Below, piece by piece: positions 48,770-58,514 of a stretch of 64,000 bases of DNA. Both the position numbers and the translations under genes were made by a program. Below the pieces are notes generated by a model. The model saw only the letters and a program-made list of their open reading frames with translations, was not told the DNA's origin and ran no database searches. Position 1 is the stretch's first letter, and every line of letters begins with the position of its first letter. Origin of the DNA: Salipiger thiooxidans (GTDB lineage Bacteria > Pseudomonadota > Alphaproteobacteria > Rhodobacterales > Rhodobacteraceae); assembly GCF_900102075.1 (NCBI RefSeq), contig NZ_FNAV01000011.1:162303-226302 (forward strand), in the 5' to 3' direction.

Positions 48770-49660
48770 ATGCGGCAATCCATGACCGGATTTGCGTCGC
48801 GCAGCGACGAGGCGGAGGGGCTCCGCTGGACCTGGGATCTGCGCGGGGTGAACGGCAAGGGACTCGAGCTTCGGCTGCGGCTGCCGGATTGGGTCGAGGG
48901 GCTCGAGCCCCTGGTGCGCGCGGCGGCGGGCAAGCGGCTGGCGCGGGGCAACGTGCAGGTGTCGCTGCGGATCTCCGGCGGCGACGACGAGGCGGCGGCA
49001 GAGCTCGACGAGGCGGCGCTCGCCCGCGTGCTCGAGGCCATGGGCCGGATCGAGGCCGAGGCGGGGCGCCGCGGGCTGGTGCTTGCCCCGGCGACGGCGG
49101 CGCAGATCGTGGCGCTGCGGGGGGTCATGGCCACCGGGCAGGCCAGCCGCGACGTGACCGCCCTGCGCGCACGGCTGATGGAGAGCTTCGAGGCGGCGCT
49201 GGCCGAGTTCACCGAGATGCGCGGCCGCGAGGGCCAGGCGCTGAGCGGCGTGCTCGAGGGCCAGCTCACGCAGATCGAGGAACTGGTGACCCGGGCCGCC
49301 GAAGCGGTGGAGGCGCGGCGCGAGGAACAATCCGAGAAGCTGCGCGCGGCTCTGGCACGCGTCCTCGAGAACTCCGACGGCGCCGACGCCACGCGGGTGG
49401 CGCAGGAGCTGGCGCTGATCGCGGTGAAATCGGACGTGACGGAAGAGCTCGACCGGCTGACCGCCCACGTGGCGGCGGCGCGGGATCTCATGCGCGACAA
49501 GGGCGCTGTGGGTCGCAAGCTCGACTTCCTGATGCAGGAATTCAATCGGGAAGCCAACACGCTTTGCTCGAAATCGGGGTCTTCGGCGTTGACGCAGATC
49601 GGTCTGGCCCTCAAGACGGTGATCGACCAGATGCGCGAGCAGGTCCAGAACGTGGAGTAA
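48770..49660 (+). CDS. yicC: YicC family endoribonuclease-like protein
   Basis: This 296-residue protein belongs to the YicC/YloC family, members of which act as endoribonucleases in E. coli and Bacillus. It starts [12 protein letters not shown], the family hallmark. It has the N-terminal domain ([18 protein letters not shown]) and the C-terminal DUF1732 part ([25 protein letters not shown] ... [19 protein letters not shown]). CACGGAGGCGG lies upstream. It is immediately followed by gmk (4 bp), the usual pairing in proteobacteria. Confidence 0.93.
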   Translation: MRQSMTGFASRSDEAEGLRWTWDLRGVNGKGLELRLRLPDWVEGLEPLVRAAAGKRLARGNVQVSLRISGGDDEAAAELDEAALARVLEAMGRIEAEAGRRGLVLAPATAAQIVALRGVMATGQASRDVTALRARLMESFEAALAEFTEMRGREGQALSGVLEGQLTQIEELVTRAAEAVEARREEQSEKLRAALARVLENSDGADATRVAQELALIAVKSDVTEELDRLTAHVAAARDLMRDKGAVGRKLDFLMQEFNREANTLCSKSGSSALTQIGLALKTVIDQMREQVQNVE

Positions 49661-49664
49661 ACCG

Positions 49665-50303
49665 ATGAACCGACGCGGTCTTCTCATCATCCTTTCCTCG
49701 CCCTCGGGTGCGGGCAAATCGACGCTGGCCAAGCGGATGCGGGCGTGGGATCCCTCGATCATCTTCTCGGTCTCGGCCACCACCCGGGCGCCGCGCCCGG
49801 GTGAGGTCGACGGGCAGGACTACCACTTCATGTCCGAGACCGCCTTCAAGAAGGCGGTGAACAACGGCGAGATGCTGGAGCACGCCCACGTCTTCGGAAA
49901 TTTCTACGGCTCGCCCAAGGGTCCGGTGCGGGACGCCATCATCGACGGCAAGGACGTGCTCTTCGACATCGACTGGCAGGGCGCCCAGCAGATGACGAAT
50001 TCCGAGCTGGCGCTCCACACGCTGTCGATCTTCCTGCTGCCGCCCTCCATCGCTGAACTCAAGCGCCGGCTGATCGCGCGCGGACAGGACGGCGACGACG
50101 TCATCACCCGACGCATGCAGAAGAGCTGGGACGAGATCTCGCACTGGGGGTCATACGACTTCGTGCTGGTGAACGAGGATCTCGACGAGACCGAGGCCCG
50201 GCTCAAGAGCATCGTGACTGCGGCGCGGCTGCGGCGCACGCAGCAGCCTGGGCTTCTGGACCACGTGCGTGGATTGCAGGCCGAATTCGAGGAGACGGAA
50301 TAA
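49665..50303 (+). CDS. gmk: Guanylate kinase
   Basis: Gmk phosphorylates GMP to GDP. The protein has 212 residues. The P-loop [10 protein letters not shown] is at 11-20, [21 protein letters not shown] near 36 is the GMP-binding segment, and [11 protein letters not shown] near 100 matches the family. It is the middle of yicC-gmk-carbonic anhydrase. Its stop overlaps the next ATG (TAATG), so translation is coupled. Confidence 0.95.
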   Translation: MNRRGLLIILSSPSGAGKSTLAKRMRAWDPSIIFSVSATTRAPRPGEVDGQDYHFMSETAFKKAVNNGEMLEHAHVFGNFYGSPKGPVRDAIIDGKDVLFDIDWQGAQQMTNSELALHTLSIFLLPPSIAELKRRLIARGQDGDDVITRRMQKSWDEISHWGSYDFVLVNEDLDETEARLKSIVTAARLRRTQQPGLLDHVRGLQAEFEETE

Positions 50304-50824
50304 TGACGCTTTATGCCCTGGACGGAATCGAACCGACCATAGACGACAGCGCCTGGGTGGCGCCCGATGCCAACCTGATCGGCAAGGTGGTGCTGGAAGA
50401 GGCCGCCTCGGTCTGGTTTGGCAGCACCCTGCGCGGCGACAATGAAGAGATCCGCGTCGGCGCCGGCAGCAACGTTCAGGAGAACGTCGTGTGCCACACC
50501 GACATGGGCTATCCGCTGGTCATCGGGCCGGGCTGCACCATCGGCCACAAGGTCATGCTGCACGGCTGCACCATCGGGGAAAACTCGTTGATCGGCATGG
50601 GCGCCACGATCCTCAACGGCGCCAAGATCGGCCGCAACTGCCTGATCGGGGCCGGTGCGCTGATCACCGAAGGCAAGGAGATTCCCGACGGCAGCCTCGT
50701 GATGGGCGTGCCGGGCAAGGTGGTGCGCGCTCTCGACGAGGCGGCGATCGAGGGGCTGAGAAAGTCCGCGCTCGGCTATCAGGCCAATGCACGACGTTTC
50801 GCGGCCGGGTTGGTGGCAAAATAA
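50303..50824 (+). CDS. Gamma carbonic anhydrase family protein (YrdA-like)
   Basis: This 173-residue left-handed beta-helix protein has hexapeptide repeats ([48 protein letters not shown]). Metal-binding histidines are at CHTDMG, IGHK and LHGC, three as in gamma carbonic anhydrases. The family includes active enzymes and close relatives with no proven activity, so the role is uncertain. The ATG overlaps the gmk stop. Confidence 0.88.
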   Translation: MTLYALDGIEPTIDDSAWVAPDANLIGKVVLEEAASVWFGSTLRGDNEEIRVGAGSNVQENVVCHTDMGYPLVIGPGCTIGHKVMLHGCTIGENSLIGMGATILNGAKIGRNCLIGAGALITEGKEIPDGSLVMGVPGKVVRALDEAAIEGLRKSALGYQANARRFAAGLVAK

Positions 50825-50951
50825 GAAAGCGTCATGAAATCGTTGCGGAGCGTCCCTTCTTTGGCCGGCGGATCCGGGAGGGCGGAGACGGAGTCTCCGT
50901 CCGCCAAACCGGCAAGCGCCGCCCCGGAGAAGGCACGGAGGAACGAGCCAG

Positions 50952-51041
50952 ATGACAGCACTCGAACCGACAGGCCGCAAGGGGGGCGCGCCGGGCGGCG
51001 GCTGCTCGTCATCCAGCGTCGCCACGAGACCGGGCCGATGA
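50952..51041 (+). CDS. Possible 29-aa leader ORF overlapping phoR
   Basis: A short frame starts at 50952 (MTALEPTGRKGG) behind a strong GGAGG about 10 nt upstream. Its TGA (51039-51041) overlaps the phoR ATG (51038) in an ATGA junction. The composition (Gly/Ser-rich) is not family-like. It may be a translated leader that couples ribosomes into phoR, or the remains of an older phoR start lost by a frameshift. Confidence 0.3.
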   Translation: MTALEPTGRKGGAPGGGCSSSSVATRPGR

Positions 51042-52078
51042 AGGCCGACGCCCGCGACATCGTCGCGGCCGTGCCGCTGCCCTCGGTGCTGATCCGATGG
51101 GACGAGCGCATCGCTGCCGCCAACTCCGAGGCGCAGGCGCTTCTGGGCGAGGGCATCGAGGGGCGCCACTTCATCACCGCGCTGCGCCAGCCGACGCTCC
51201 TGGACGCCATCGAGGGCACCTTCCGTGACGGTGCGCCGCGGCTCACGCGCTACCTGACCAGCGACGACCGCCAGGACACCACTTTCGAGGTCTCCTGCCG
51301 CGCGGTGCCGCTGGGCAACGGGCCGGGCGTGCTGCTGACATTCCAGGACGTGACCCATCTCGAGCAGGTGGGCCAGATGCGCCGCGACTTCGTGGCCAAC
51401 GTCAGCCACGAGCTGCGCACGCCGCTGACCGCGCTGCTTGGCTTCATCGAGACGCTCAAGGGCCCGGCGCGCGAGGATGCGCTGGCGCGCGACCGCTTCC
51501 TCGGCATCATGGAGGCCGAGGCCGGCCGGATGGAGCGGCTGGTGGGCGACCTGCTGTCGCTCAGCCGTGTCGAGGCCGACGAGCGGGTGCGCCCGACCGA
51601 GCCGGTGGATCTGCCGTCGATGGTGCGCTCGGTGCTGAGCGGGCTGGCCCCGCTGGCCGAAGAGGCCGGAGTCGAGCTGGCGTTCGAACTGCCCGAGGGC
51701 GCGCTCGAGGTGCCGGGCGATCCCGACCAGCTGCGGCAGGTGGTGGTGAACCTCGTCGAGAACGGGGTGAAATACTCGGGCCGTGGCGCCGAGGTGAAGG
51801 TCTCGGTGAGCGGTCCCGAGTATCATTCGCGGCTGCGCGGCGACGCGGTGGTGATCACCGTCTCGGATACCGGTCCGGGCTTCGATCCGCTGCACATCCC
51901 GCGCCTGACCGAGCGCTTCTACCGGGTCGACAACCACCGCTCGCGCGAGATGGGCGGGACCGGGCTTGGCCTCGCCATCGTCAAGCACATCATCAACCGG
52001 CACCGTGGCCGTTTGCGGATCGAGAGCCGGCCCGGCGCGGGCGCGCAGTTCCGTGTGGTGCTTCCGGCGCGGGTGTGA
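51038..52078 (+). CDS. phoR: Phosphate regulon sensor histidine kinase PhoR
   Basis: PhoR phosphorylates PhoB under phosphate limitation. The protein has 346 residues: a PAS domain (about 10-110), HisKA with H124 in NVSHELRTPL, then the ATPase with NLVENGVKYSG, DTGPGFD and GGTGLGLAIVKHI. No membrane helix is visible, unlike E. coli PhoR, so this is a soluble or peripherally bound kinase. I chose the ATG at 51038 (MKADARDIV); the frame extends to 50834 but that stretch is low-complexity. It lies upstream of pstSCAB-phoUB, with one antisense gene in between. Confidence 0.88.
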   Translation: MKADARDIVAAVPLPSVLIRWDERIAAANSEAQALLGEGIEGRHFITALRQPTLLDAIEGTFRDGAPRLTRYLTSDDRQDTTFEVSCRAVPLGNGPGVLLTFQDVTHLEQVGQMRRDFVANVSHELRTPLTALLGFIETLKGPAREDALARDRFLGIMEAEAGRMERLVGDLLSLSRVEADERVRPTEPVDLPSMVRSVLSGLAPLAEEAGVELAFELPEGALEVPGDPDQLRQVVVNLVENGVKYSGRGAEVKVSVSGPEYHSRLRGDAVVITVSDTGPGFDPLHIPRLTERFYRVDNHRSREMGGTGLGLAIVKHIINRHRGRLRIESRPGAGAQFRVVLPARV

Positions 52079-52784
52079 CGTGGTCGCCAGCCGGGGCCGG
52101 GGCGCTGTTGTGCGCCTCGACCGCGGGCAGCAGCGCCAGCACGTCCTCGACCGTGGGCGAGGGCGGCAGGTGCGTCTTCACCCAGCCCTCGTGTGCGCCC
52201 ACCACCTGTAGCGGAAAGCGGTCGAGGCCGATGAGCTTGGCGATGCAGAAGCGATGGTTGCCCGAGCCGGTCTTGCAGAGGCTCCCGTCCGCCATGATCA
52301 CCGCGGTGGATTCATAGCCCGTCCGCGAGCCGTCGAAGCCGTTCTCACGCATGCTCTCGACCAGCCCGAGCAGGTCCTCGCGCAGGAAGGCGAGGATCTC
52401 GGCCTCGCTGCGGAGCGCGCGGGTCTTGTAATAGGCTGCGCCGGTGTCGCGGAGCTGGGTGCGCATCTGGTGGAACCAGAGGCTGTCCTGCAGCGCGTCG
52501 GCGTGGTCGAGCGCATCGGCGATGCGCCGGTAACGCTGGGTCTCGCGCACGAGCATCGCGGCACTGAAGTGGTGGGCGGGAATCGCGAAGGGTTCCGCGT
52601 GCTTGATCGGGGCTCTCAGCGGGCCAAGCAGCGCGCCCGGGACAAATCTCTCGAGTCGGTTGAGCCGCTCTCTCCCGACGGGCCACTTGGAGCCCAGTTG
52701 CAGGCGAACCTGAGTCGGGTCGATCCAGATGACCGAGCGATATCGTGGATCCTTCAGGAATTGCCGTTGCTTGAGGCCTCTCAT
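51993..52784 (-). CDS. ParB-like hypothetical protein overlapping phoR 3' end
   Basis: This 263-residue protein contains a ParB/sulfiredoxin-like pattern near residues 165-200: AVIMADGSLCKTGSGNHRFCIAKLIGLDRFPLQVVGAHEGW, with the GxxxxGNHRxxxA core. Proteins of this type are often found near surface-polysaccharide genes and have no settled function. GGGGGA lies upstream of the start. The last 29 codons, rich in Pro, Ala, Gly and Arg, are encoded antisense to the end of phoR (86-bp overlap), so the tail is probably unstructured. It transcribes toward phoR and away from pstS. Confidence 0.65.
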   Translation of the reverse strand: MRGLKQRQFLKDPRYRSVIWIDPTQVRLQLGSKWPVGRERLNRLERFVPGALLGPLRAPIKHAEPFAIPAHHFSAAMLVRETQRYRRIADALDHADALQDSLWFHQMRTQLRDTGAAYYKTRALRSEAEILAFLREDLLGLVESMRENGFDGSRTGYESTAVIMADGSLCKTGSGNHRFCIAKLIGLDRFPLQVVGAHEGWVKTHLPPSPTVEDVLALLPAVEAHNSAPAPAGDHVTPAPEAPHGTARPRRAGSRSANGHGAG

Positions 52785-52890
52785 CGCTGGCTGTCCCCCT
52801 GACGCGGTGTGGCGCGGTTTTCGCGCCTGTGAATTGTGGGATGGATAGGTATTCTCCTCTAGATGGTGTCATCTTACTTTCTCTGGCTGC

Positions 52891-52923
52891 TGTCATCAAA
52901 CTGTTACGCGGGTGTCACAAAAG
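52891..52923 (+). promoter_or_regulatory. Pho box upstream of pstS
   Basis: Three direct repeats, each 11 bp, follow without gaps: TGTCATCAAAC (52891), TGTTACGCGGG (52902) and TGTCACAAAAG (52913). This fits tandem PhoB half-sites (CTGTCAT-type, 11-bp period). A further TGTCATC lies at 52867, slightly out of phase. PhoB, encoded at the end of this same operon, should activate pstS from here. Confidence 0.85.
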
Positions 52924-53000
52924 CATTGCGCGTCGGGCCTAGGGCTGCGGCGAGGCTCCGGAAGGGGAAGGAGCCAGAAACCAGTGACAGGAGCATTCCT

Positions 53001-54041
53001 ATGCAATCCGTGAAACTCGCCGCATCGGCACTGGCCATTGCCGCCGTCTCGGCCTCCGCCGCAGCTGCCCGCGACAACGTCCAGATCGCCGGCTCGTCGA
53101 CCGTTCTGCCCTATGCGTCGATCGTCGCCGAGGCCTTCGGCGAGAACTTCGACTTCCCGACCCCGGTGGTCGAATCCGGCGGTTCGTCGGCTGGCCTGAA
53201 GCGCTTCTGCGAAGGTGTCGGTGAGAACACCATCGACATCGCGAACGCATCGCGCGCCATCCGCGAAAAGGAAATCGCAGCCTGTGCCGACGCCGGCGTG
53301 ACCGACATCATCCAGGTCCGCATCGGCTATGACGGCATCGTCTTCGCGTCGCAGAAGACCGGCCCCGAGTTCACCGCGTTCGAGCCGGCCGACCTTTATA
53401 ACGCGCTCGCCGAGCAGGTGCTCGTCGACGGCGAAATGAAGCCGAACCCCTACAACACCTGGGCCGAGTTCAACTCCGAGCTTCCGGACGTCGAAATCGC
53501 CGCCTTCATCCCGGGCACCAAGCACGGCACCCGCGAAGTCTTTGAAGAGAAGGTCCTGCTGCAGGGCTGTGAAGACACCGGCGCGATGCAGGCCATGATC
53601 GACGGCGGGATGTCGGAAGACGACGCCGAGGGCGCCTGCATGGCGGTCCGCACCGACGGCAAGTCGGTCGACATCGACGGCGACTACACCGAGACCCTGG
53701 CCCGCATCGACTCGAACGCCAACGGCGTCGGCGTCTTCGGCCTCGCGTTCTACGAGAACAACACCGACAAGCTGAAAGTGGCGACCATGTCGGGCGTCCA
53801 GCCGACCACCGAGACGATCGCCGAAGGCGAGTACCCGGTGTCGCGTCCGCTGTTCTTCTACATCAAGAAGGCCCACATCGGCGTGATCCCCGGCCTGAAG
53901 GAATTCGCTGAATTCTTCGTCTCCGACGAGATCGCAGGCCCGTCCGGCCCGCTCGCCAACTACGGCCTCGTGTCCGACCCCGAGCTGGCCGCCACCCAGG
54001 CGCAGGTGTCGGAAGAAGAGACCATGGGCTCGAACATGTAA
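53001..54041 (+). CDS. pstS: Phosphate-binding protein PstS
   Basis: PstS is the periplasmic phosphate receptor of the high-affinity Pst transporter. The protein has 346 residues. A signal peptide (MQSVKLAASALAIAAVSASAAAA) precedes IAGSSTVLPYASIVAEAF and ESGGSSAGLKRFCEG, the phosphate-binding serine/threonine loops, and IGYDGIVFA. The start at 53001 has CAGGAG 8 nt upstream. It is the first gene behind the Pho box. Confidence 0.95.
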   Translation: MQSVKLAASALAIAAVSASAAAARDNVQIAGSSTVLPYASIVAEAFGENFDFPTPVVESGGSSAGLKRFCEGVGENTIDIANASRAIREKEIAACADAGVTDIIQVRIGYDGIVFASQKTGPEFTAFEPADLYNALAEQVLVDGEMKPNPYNTWAEFNSELPDVEIAAFIPGTKHGTREVFEEKVLLQGCEDTGAMQAMIDGGMSEDDAEGACMAVRTDGKSVDIDGDYTETLARIDSNANGVGVFGLAFYENNTDKLKVATMSGVQPTTETIAEGEYPVSRPLFFYIKKAHIGVIPGLKEFAEFFVSDEIAGPSGPLANYGLVSDPELAATQAQVSEEETMGSNM

Positions 54042-54063
54042 TCGGAATTTCTCCGATTGCCGA

Positions 54064-54086
54064 GGGGCGGCGTTCCGCGCCGCCCC
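54064..54086 (+). terminator. Intercistronic hairpin pstS-pstC
   Basis: This is a perfect 9-bp stem, GGGGCGGCG with CGCCGCCCC and loop TTCCG, without an immediate T-run (CTGCTTTT follows 6 bp later). It is likely a partial terminator or 3' stabiliser that keeps pstS mRNA in excess over the permease genes. Confidence 0.6.
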
Positions 54087-54130
54087 AACGCTGCTTTTAG
54101 GACATTTTCCGAAACGACCTGGGGGGCGTC

Positions 54131-55585
54131 ATGCCTGTTGTCTGGCTCATCCTGATCGTGCTCGTGCTGGCCGTGCTTGGCTTCATCGCCGGCCGCATGC
54201 GCGTGACCACCGCCGGCGGGGCGCGCCCGCACTCTCTGCCGAACTATTACGGCTGGAACGTCGCCATGAAGGTGATGGTGCCGGCCTTCCTCGCGCTCGT
54301 GATCTGGCTTCTCGTTCAGCCCTTCGTGGTGGACGGCAAGGTCACCGGCATGATCGACGAGGCCGCCATTCCCGAGGGCTCGACCCTCGGGCTGGTGATG
54401 TCGGACGTGCGCCGCGTGGCCGACGGGCTCGACCTTGCCGTCAGCCGCGGCCTGATGACCGCCGACTCCGCAAGCTCGATCCGGACCGAGTCCACCGACG
54501 TGCGCGACCTGCTGGCCAACGCCGGCGTGGCGCTTGGCTCGAACGTCAGCCCGCAGGTGCTGGAGGCGGCGCAGGCCTATCGCGGGATGAACCACACCGG
54601 CAACCTGTGGATGACCGTCGTGGTGCTGGCGCTGGCGCTCGGCGGCCTTGCCTGGGCCGTTCGCGAGACCACTCTCGAGTTCCGCGCCCGCAACGCGGTC
54701 GAGGGTGGGGTGCGCATCCTGCTGCTGGCCGCCGCCTCGATCGCGATCCTGACCACCATCGGCATCGTGCTGTCGCTGATCGGCAATACCGTGCGCTTCT
54801 TCGACCTCTACTCGGTCTCGAAGTTCTTCGGCTCCTTCACATGGTCGCCGTCCTTCGGCGGCGGATCCGAGCTTGGCATCTGGCCGCTGCTCTGGGGCAC
54901 GTTCTACATCTCGATCATCGCGCTCATCGTGGCGGTGCCGATCGGGCTCTTCGCGGCGGTCTACCTGTCGGAATACGCCAGTCCCCGGATGCGGGCCTGG
55001 GCCAAGCCGCTGCTCGAGGTGCTCGCGGGCATCCCGACCATCGTCTACGGTCTCTTCGCGCTGCTCACCGTCGGTCCGCTGCTTCTCACGGTCTTCGGCC
55101 GCGACGGGCTGGGCTGGATGCAGGCGGGCACCGCCGTGATGACCGCGGGCGTGGTCATGGGCATCATGCTCATCCCCTTCGTCAGCTCGCTGTCGGACGA
55201 CATCATCAACGCGGTGCCGCAGTCGCTGCGCGATGGCTCCTACGGCCTTGGTGCGACACATTCCGAGACCATCAAGCAGGTGATCCTGCCTGCGGCGCTT
55301 CCGGGCATCGTCGGCGCCATCCTGCTCGCTGCCAGCCGCGCCATCGGCGAGACGATGATCGTTGTGATGGGGGCAGGGGCCGCGGCCCGGCTCTCGCTCA
55401 ACCCCTTCGACGCCATGACCACCGTGACCGCCAAGATCGTGTCGCAGCTGACCGGTGACGCGGACTTCGCCTCGCCCGAGGCGCTGGTGGCCTTCGCCCT
55501 CGGCATGACGCTATTCGTCATGACGCTGGGGCTCAACATCTTCGCACTCTACATCGTGCGCAAATACCGGGAGCAGTACGACTGA
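54131..55585 (+). CDS. pstC: Phosphate ABC transporter permease PstC
   Basis: PstC is the first permease of the Pst system. The protein has 484 residues, longer than E. coli PstC because of an N-terminal region with a membrane helix (about 1-20), another at about 45-60, and a soluble stretch to about 155. The permease core begins near 185 and includes YLSEYASPRMRAWAKPLLEVLAGIPTIVYGLFAL and GLGATHSETIKQVILPAALPGIVGAILLAASRAIGET, the ATPase-coupling loop. Its stop overlaps the pstA start by 1 bp. Confidence 0.93.
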   Translation: MPVVWLILIVLVLAVLGFIAGRMRVTTAGGARPHSLPNYYGWNVAMKVMVPAFLALVIWLLVQPFVVDGKVTGMIDEAAIPEGSTLGLVMSDVRRVADGLDLAVSRGLMTADSASSIRTESTDVRDLLANAGVALGSNVSPQVLEAAQAYRGMNHTGNLWMTVVVLALALGGLAWAVRETTLEFRARNAVEGGVRILLLAAASIAILTTIGIVLSLIGNTVRFFDLYSVSKFFGSFTWSPSFGGGSELGIWPLLWGTFYISIIALIVAVPIGLFAAVYLSEYASPRMRAWAKPLLEVLAGIPTIVYGLFALLTVGPLLLTVFGRDGLGWMQAGTAVMTAGVVMGIMLIPFVSSLSDDIINAVPQSLRDGSYGLGATHSETIKQVILPAALPGIVGAILLAASRAIGETMIVVMGAGAAARLSLNPFDAMTTVTAKIVSQLTGDADFASPEALVAFALGMTLFVMTLGLNIFALYIVRKYREQYD

Positions 55586-56937
55586 TGACCGACGCGACCT
55601 TTACCGGCGAGAGCCCGAAACGCCACGGCTCGCTCACCGCATCGGATGCGCGGACCAAGCGCCGCAACGCCTCCGAGAAACGCTTCCGCATCTACGGGCT
55701 CGCCGCCATCGGCGCAGGTCTGTTCTTCCTGGTCGTGCTGCTGAGCGCGATCATCAGCAACGGCATCGGTGCCTTCCAGCAGACCTTCATCCAGGTGCCC
55801 GTCTACCTGGACCCGGCGACGCTCGACAAGAACGGCAACCGCGACCCGGCCGACCTCGCCAAGGTCTCGACCTTCGGCTACACGCCGCTGATCCAGACCG
55901 GTCTCTACCAGCTGGTGCGCGACGCCGGCATCGAGACCGACTACGAGGACGCGGGCGACATGAAGGCGCTGATCTCGGCCTCGGCTGCGGCCAAGGTGCG
56001 TGACTGGACGCTCGCCCACCCCGACCGCATCGGCGACACGGTGGAGTTCGAGATTCTCGCCTCGAGCCGCGTCGACGGCTACCTCAAGGGCCGCGTGACC
56101 CGCGAGAGCATCGCCGAGGACCGCAACATCGATGCGGGCCACCTCGACCTGACCGACGCGCTCCGCGAGAGCGGCGCCCTGCACAAGAGCTTCAACGCCG
56201 AGTTCATCTTCGGCTCGGATGCCTCGGAGAGCCGCGCCGAGCAGGCCGGTCTGGGCGTCTCGATGTTGGGCTCGTTCTTCATGATGCTGGTGGTGCTGTT
56301 CCTGGCGCTGCCCATCGGCGTCGCCGCGTCGATCTACCTCGAGGAATTCGCGTCGCAGAACAAGTTCACCGACTTCATTGAGGTGAACATCTCGAACCTC
56401 GCGGCGGTGCCGTCGATCGTCTTCGGCATCCTCGGCCTCGCGGCCTTCATCCAGTTCGCGCACCTGCCGCAGTCGGCGCCCATCGTCGGCGGCCTCGTGC
56501 TGACGCTGATGACCCTGCCGACGATCATCATCTCGACCCGTGCCTCGCTCAAGGCGGTGCCGCCGTCGATCCGTGACGCGGCACTGGGCGTGGGCGCCTC
56601 GAAGATGCAGGCGGTGTTCCACCACGTGCTGCCGCTCGCCATGCCGGGGATCCTGACCGGGACCATCATCGGCCTCGCGCAGGCGCTCGGCGAAACCGCG
56701 CCGCTGCTGCTGATCGGCATGGTCGGCTACATCGCGACCAACTATCCCGACGGCCTGGTCTCGGGCTTCATGTCGCCGAACTCGGCGATGCCGGCCCAGA
56801 TCTACGAATGGGCCAAGCGGGCCGACCCCGCCTATTACGAGCGCGCCTGGGGCGGGATCATCATCCTGCTGGTGTTCCTGCTCATCATGAACGTGATCGC
56901 CATTGTCCTGCGCCGCAAGTTCGAGCGGAGATGGTGA
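55585..56937 (+). CDS. pstA: Phosphate ABC transporter permease PstA
   Basis: PstA is the second Pst permease, 450 residues. One N-terminal helix (about 35-57) is followed by a periplasmic domain of about 150 residues not found in E. coli PstA. The permease core includes [39 protein letters not shown] and [41 protein letters not shown]. The extra domain is usual for alphaproteobacterial PstA. The start overlaps pstC. Confidence 0.93.
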   Translation: MTDATFTGESPKRHGSLTASDARTKRRNASEKRFRIYGLAAIGAGLFFLVVLLSAIISNGIGAFQQTFIQVPVYLDPATLDKNGNRDPADLAKVSTFGYTPLIQTGLYQLVRDAGIETDYEDAGDMKALISASAAAKVRDWTLAHPDRIGDTVEFEILASSRVDGYLKGRVTRESIAEDRNIDAGHLDLTDALRESGALHKSFNAEFIFGSDASESRAEQAGLGVSMLGSFFMMLVVLFLALPIGVAASIYLEEFASQNKFTDFIEVNISNLAAVPSIVFGILGLAAFIQFAHLPQSAPIVGGLVLTLMTLPTIIISTRASLKAVPPSIRDAALGVGASKMQAVFHHVLPLAMPGILTGTIIGLAQALGETAPLLLIGMVGYIATNYPDGLVSGFMSPNSAMPAQIYEWAKRADPAYYERAWGGIIILLVFLLIMNVIAIVLRRKFERRW

Positions 56938-56939
56938 CG

Positions 56940-57770
56940 ATGGACGCGACAAACGCTAAAGGGAATGTACCGATGTACGACGCACCGATGAGGAAGGCCG
57001 CCGTGGACGTCAACGAAAACAAGATCTCGGCGAAGGACGTTCAGGTCTATTACGGCGAGACCCACGCCATCAAGGACGTCTCGGTCGACATCCTCGACAA
57101 GACCGTGACCGCGTTCATCGGCCCGTCGGGCTGCGGAAAGTCGACCTTCCTGCGCTGCCTCAACCGGATGAACGACACCATCGACAGCTGCCGCGTCGAG
57201 GGGCTCATCGCGCTCGACGGCGAGGACATCTACGACAAGCGCGTCGACCCGGTGCAGCTGCGCGCCAAGGTGGGCATGGTGTTCCAGAAGCCGAACCCGT
57301 TCCCCAAGTCGATCTACGACAACGTGGCCTACGGCCCGCGCATCCACGGTCTCGCCCGCAACAAGGCCGAGCTCGATGAGATCGTCGAGAGGGCCCTGCG
57401 CCGCGGCGCCATCTGGAACGAGGTGAAGGACCGCCTGGACTCGCCGGGCACCGGCCTCTCGGGTGGTCAGCAGCAGCGTCTGTGCATCGCCCGCGCCGTG
57501 GCCACCGAGCCCGAGGTGCTGCTGATGGACGAGCCCTGCTCGGCGCTCGACCCCATCGCCACCGCCCAGGTCGAGGAACTGATCGACGAACTGCGCGAGA
57601 ACTACAGCGTGGTGATCGTGACGCACTCGATGCAGCAGGCCGCACGCGTGAGCCAGAAGACGGCCTTCTTCCACCTCGGCAACCTCGTCGAGTACGGCGA
57701 GACCAGCCAGATCTTCACCAACCCCGTGGACCCGCGCACGGAATCCTACATCACTGGCCGGATCGGATAA
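56940..57770 (+). CDS. pstB: Phosphate ABC transporter ATPase PstB
   Basis: PstB powers the transporter. The protein has 276 residues. Walker [20 protein letters not shown] is near 61, [27 protein letters not shown] near 112, the signature [14 protein letters not shown] near 172 and Walker [13 protein letters not shown] near 195. These sequences are diagnostic of PstB. I chose the ATG at 56940 (MDATNAKGN), which has CGGAG upstream inside the end of pstA; an in-frame ATG at 56931 is also possible. Confidence 0.95.
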   Translation: MDATNAKGNVPMYDAPMRKAAVDVNENKISAKDVQVYYGETHAIKDVSVDILDKTVTAFIGPSGCGKSTFLRCLNRMNDTIDSCRVEGLIALDGEDIYDKRVDPVQLRAKVGMVFQKPNPFPKSIYDNVAYGPRIHGLARNKAELDEIVERALRRGAIWNEVKDRLDSPGTGLSGGQQQRLCIARAVATEPEVLLMDEPCSALDPIATAQVEELIDELRENYSVVIVTHSMQQAARVSQKTAFFHLGNLVEYGETSQIFTNPVDPRTESYITGRIG

Positions 57771-57775
57771 TCGTC

Positions 57776-58510
57776 ATGAGCGAACTGAAGCAACACATCG
57801 CCTCGGCGTTTGACAGGGATCTCGAGGGCGTCCAGGCCCAGATCCTCAAGATGGGCGGTCTCGTCGAGGTCGCGATCCACGACGCCGCCAAGGCGCTCGA
57901 GGCCCGCGACGAGGAGCTGGCCGAGCGCGTGCGCCTCGGCGACAGCGCCATCGATGCGATGGACGAGGCCCTGAACGAGGAGGTCGCGCGCCTCATCGCG
58001 CTGCGCCAGCCGATCGCCTCGGACCTGCGCGTCGTGCTTGCGGTGATGCGCATGTCGGGCAACCTCGAGCGCATCGGCGACCTCAGCAAGAACCTCGCCA
58101 AGCGCACCGGCGTGCTGGCCCAGATGGCGCCGATCAACGGCTCGACCTCGGCGCTGCGCCGCATGGCCCGCGACGTCGAGATGATGCTGAAGGACGCGCT
58201 CGACGCCTACATCAAGCGCGACGAGGCGCTGGCCCGCGACGTGATCGAGCGCGACGCCGACGTGGACCAGATGTACAACACGCTGTTCCGCGAGTTCCTG
58301 ACCTTCATGCTCGAGGATCCGCGCAACATCACCTCGTGCATGCACCTGCATTTCATCGCCAAGAACATCGAGCGCATGGGCGACCACGTGACCTCGATCG
58401 CCGAACAGGTGGTGTTCCTGCTTACGGGCGAGATGCCCGACGAGGCGCGCGTGAAGGGGGACCGGACCTCGTCCGATCCCGCCCTGAGCGCGAACCTCGA
58501 AAAGGAGTAA
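57776..58510 (+). CDS. phoU: Phosphate signalling protein PhoU
   Basis: PhoU links the Pst transporter to PhoR and keeps the Pho regulon off when phosphate is plentiful. The protein has 244 residues, all helical, with two PhoU repeats. Metal-binding-type motifs occur in both: RMSGNLERIGDLSKNLAKR and FIAKNIERMGDHVTSIAEQ. It starts 5 bp after pstB and is followed 4 bp later by phoB. Confidence 0.95.
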   Translation: MSELKQHIASAFDRDLEGVQAQILKMGGLVEVAIHDAAKALEARDEELAERVRLGDSAIDAMDEALNEEVARLIALRQPIASDLRVVLAVMRMSGNLERIGDLSKNLAKRTGVLAQMAPINGSTSALRRMARDVEMMLKDALDAYIKRDEALARDVIERDADVDQMYNTLFREFLTFMLEDPRNITSCMHLHFIAKNIERMGDHVTSIAEQVVFLLTGEMPDEARVKGDRTSSDPALSANLEKE

Positions 58511-58514
58511 GCCG

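Noticed and set aside
50834..51037. Extended N-terminus of PhoR
   Set aside because: 69 low-complexity residues without a ribosome site. The ATG at 51038 gives the expected PAS-HisKA layout.
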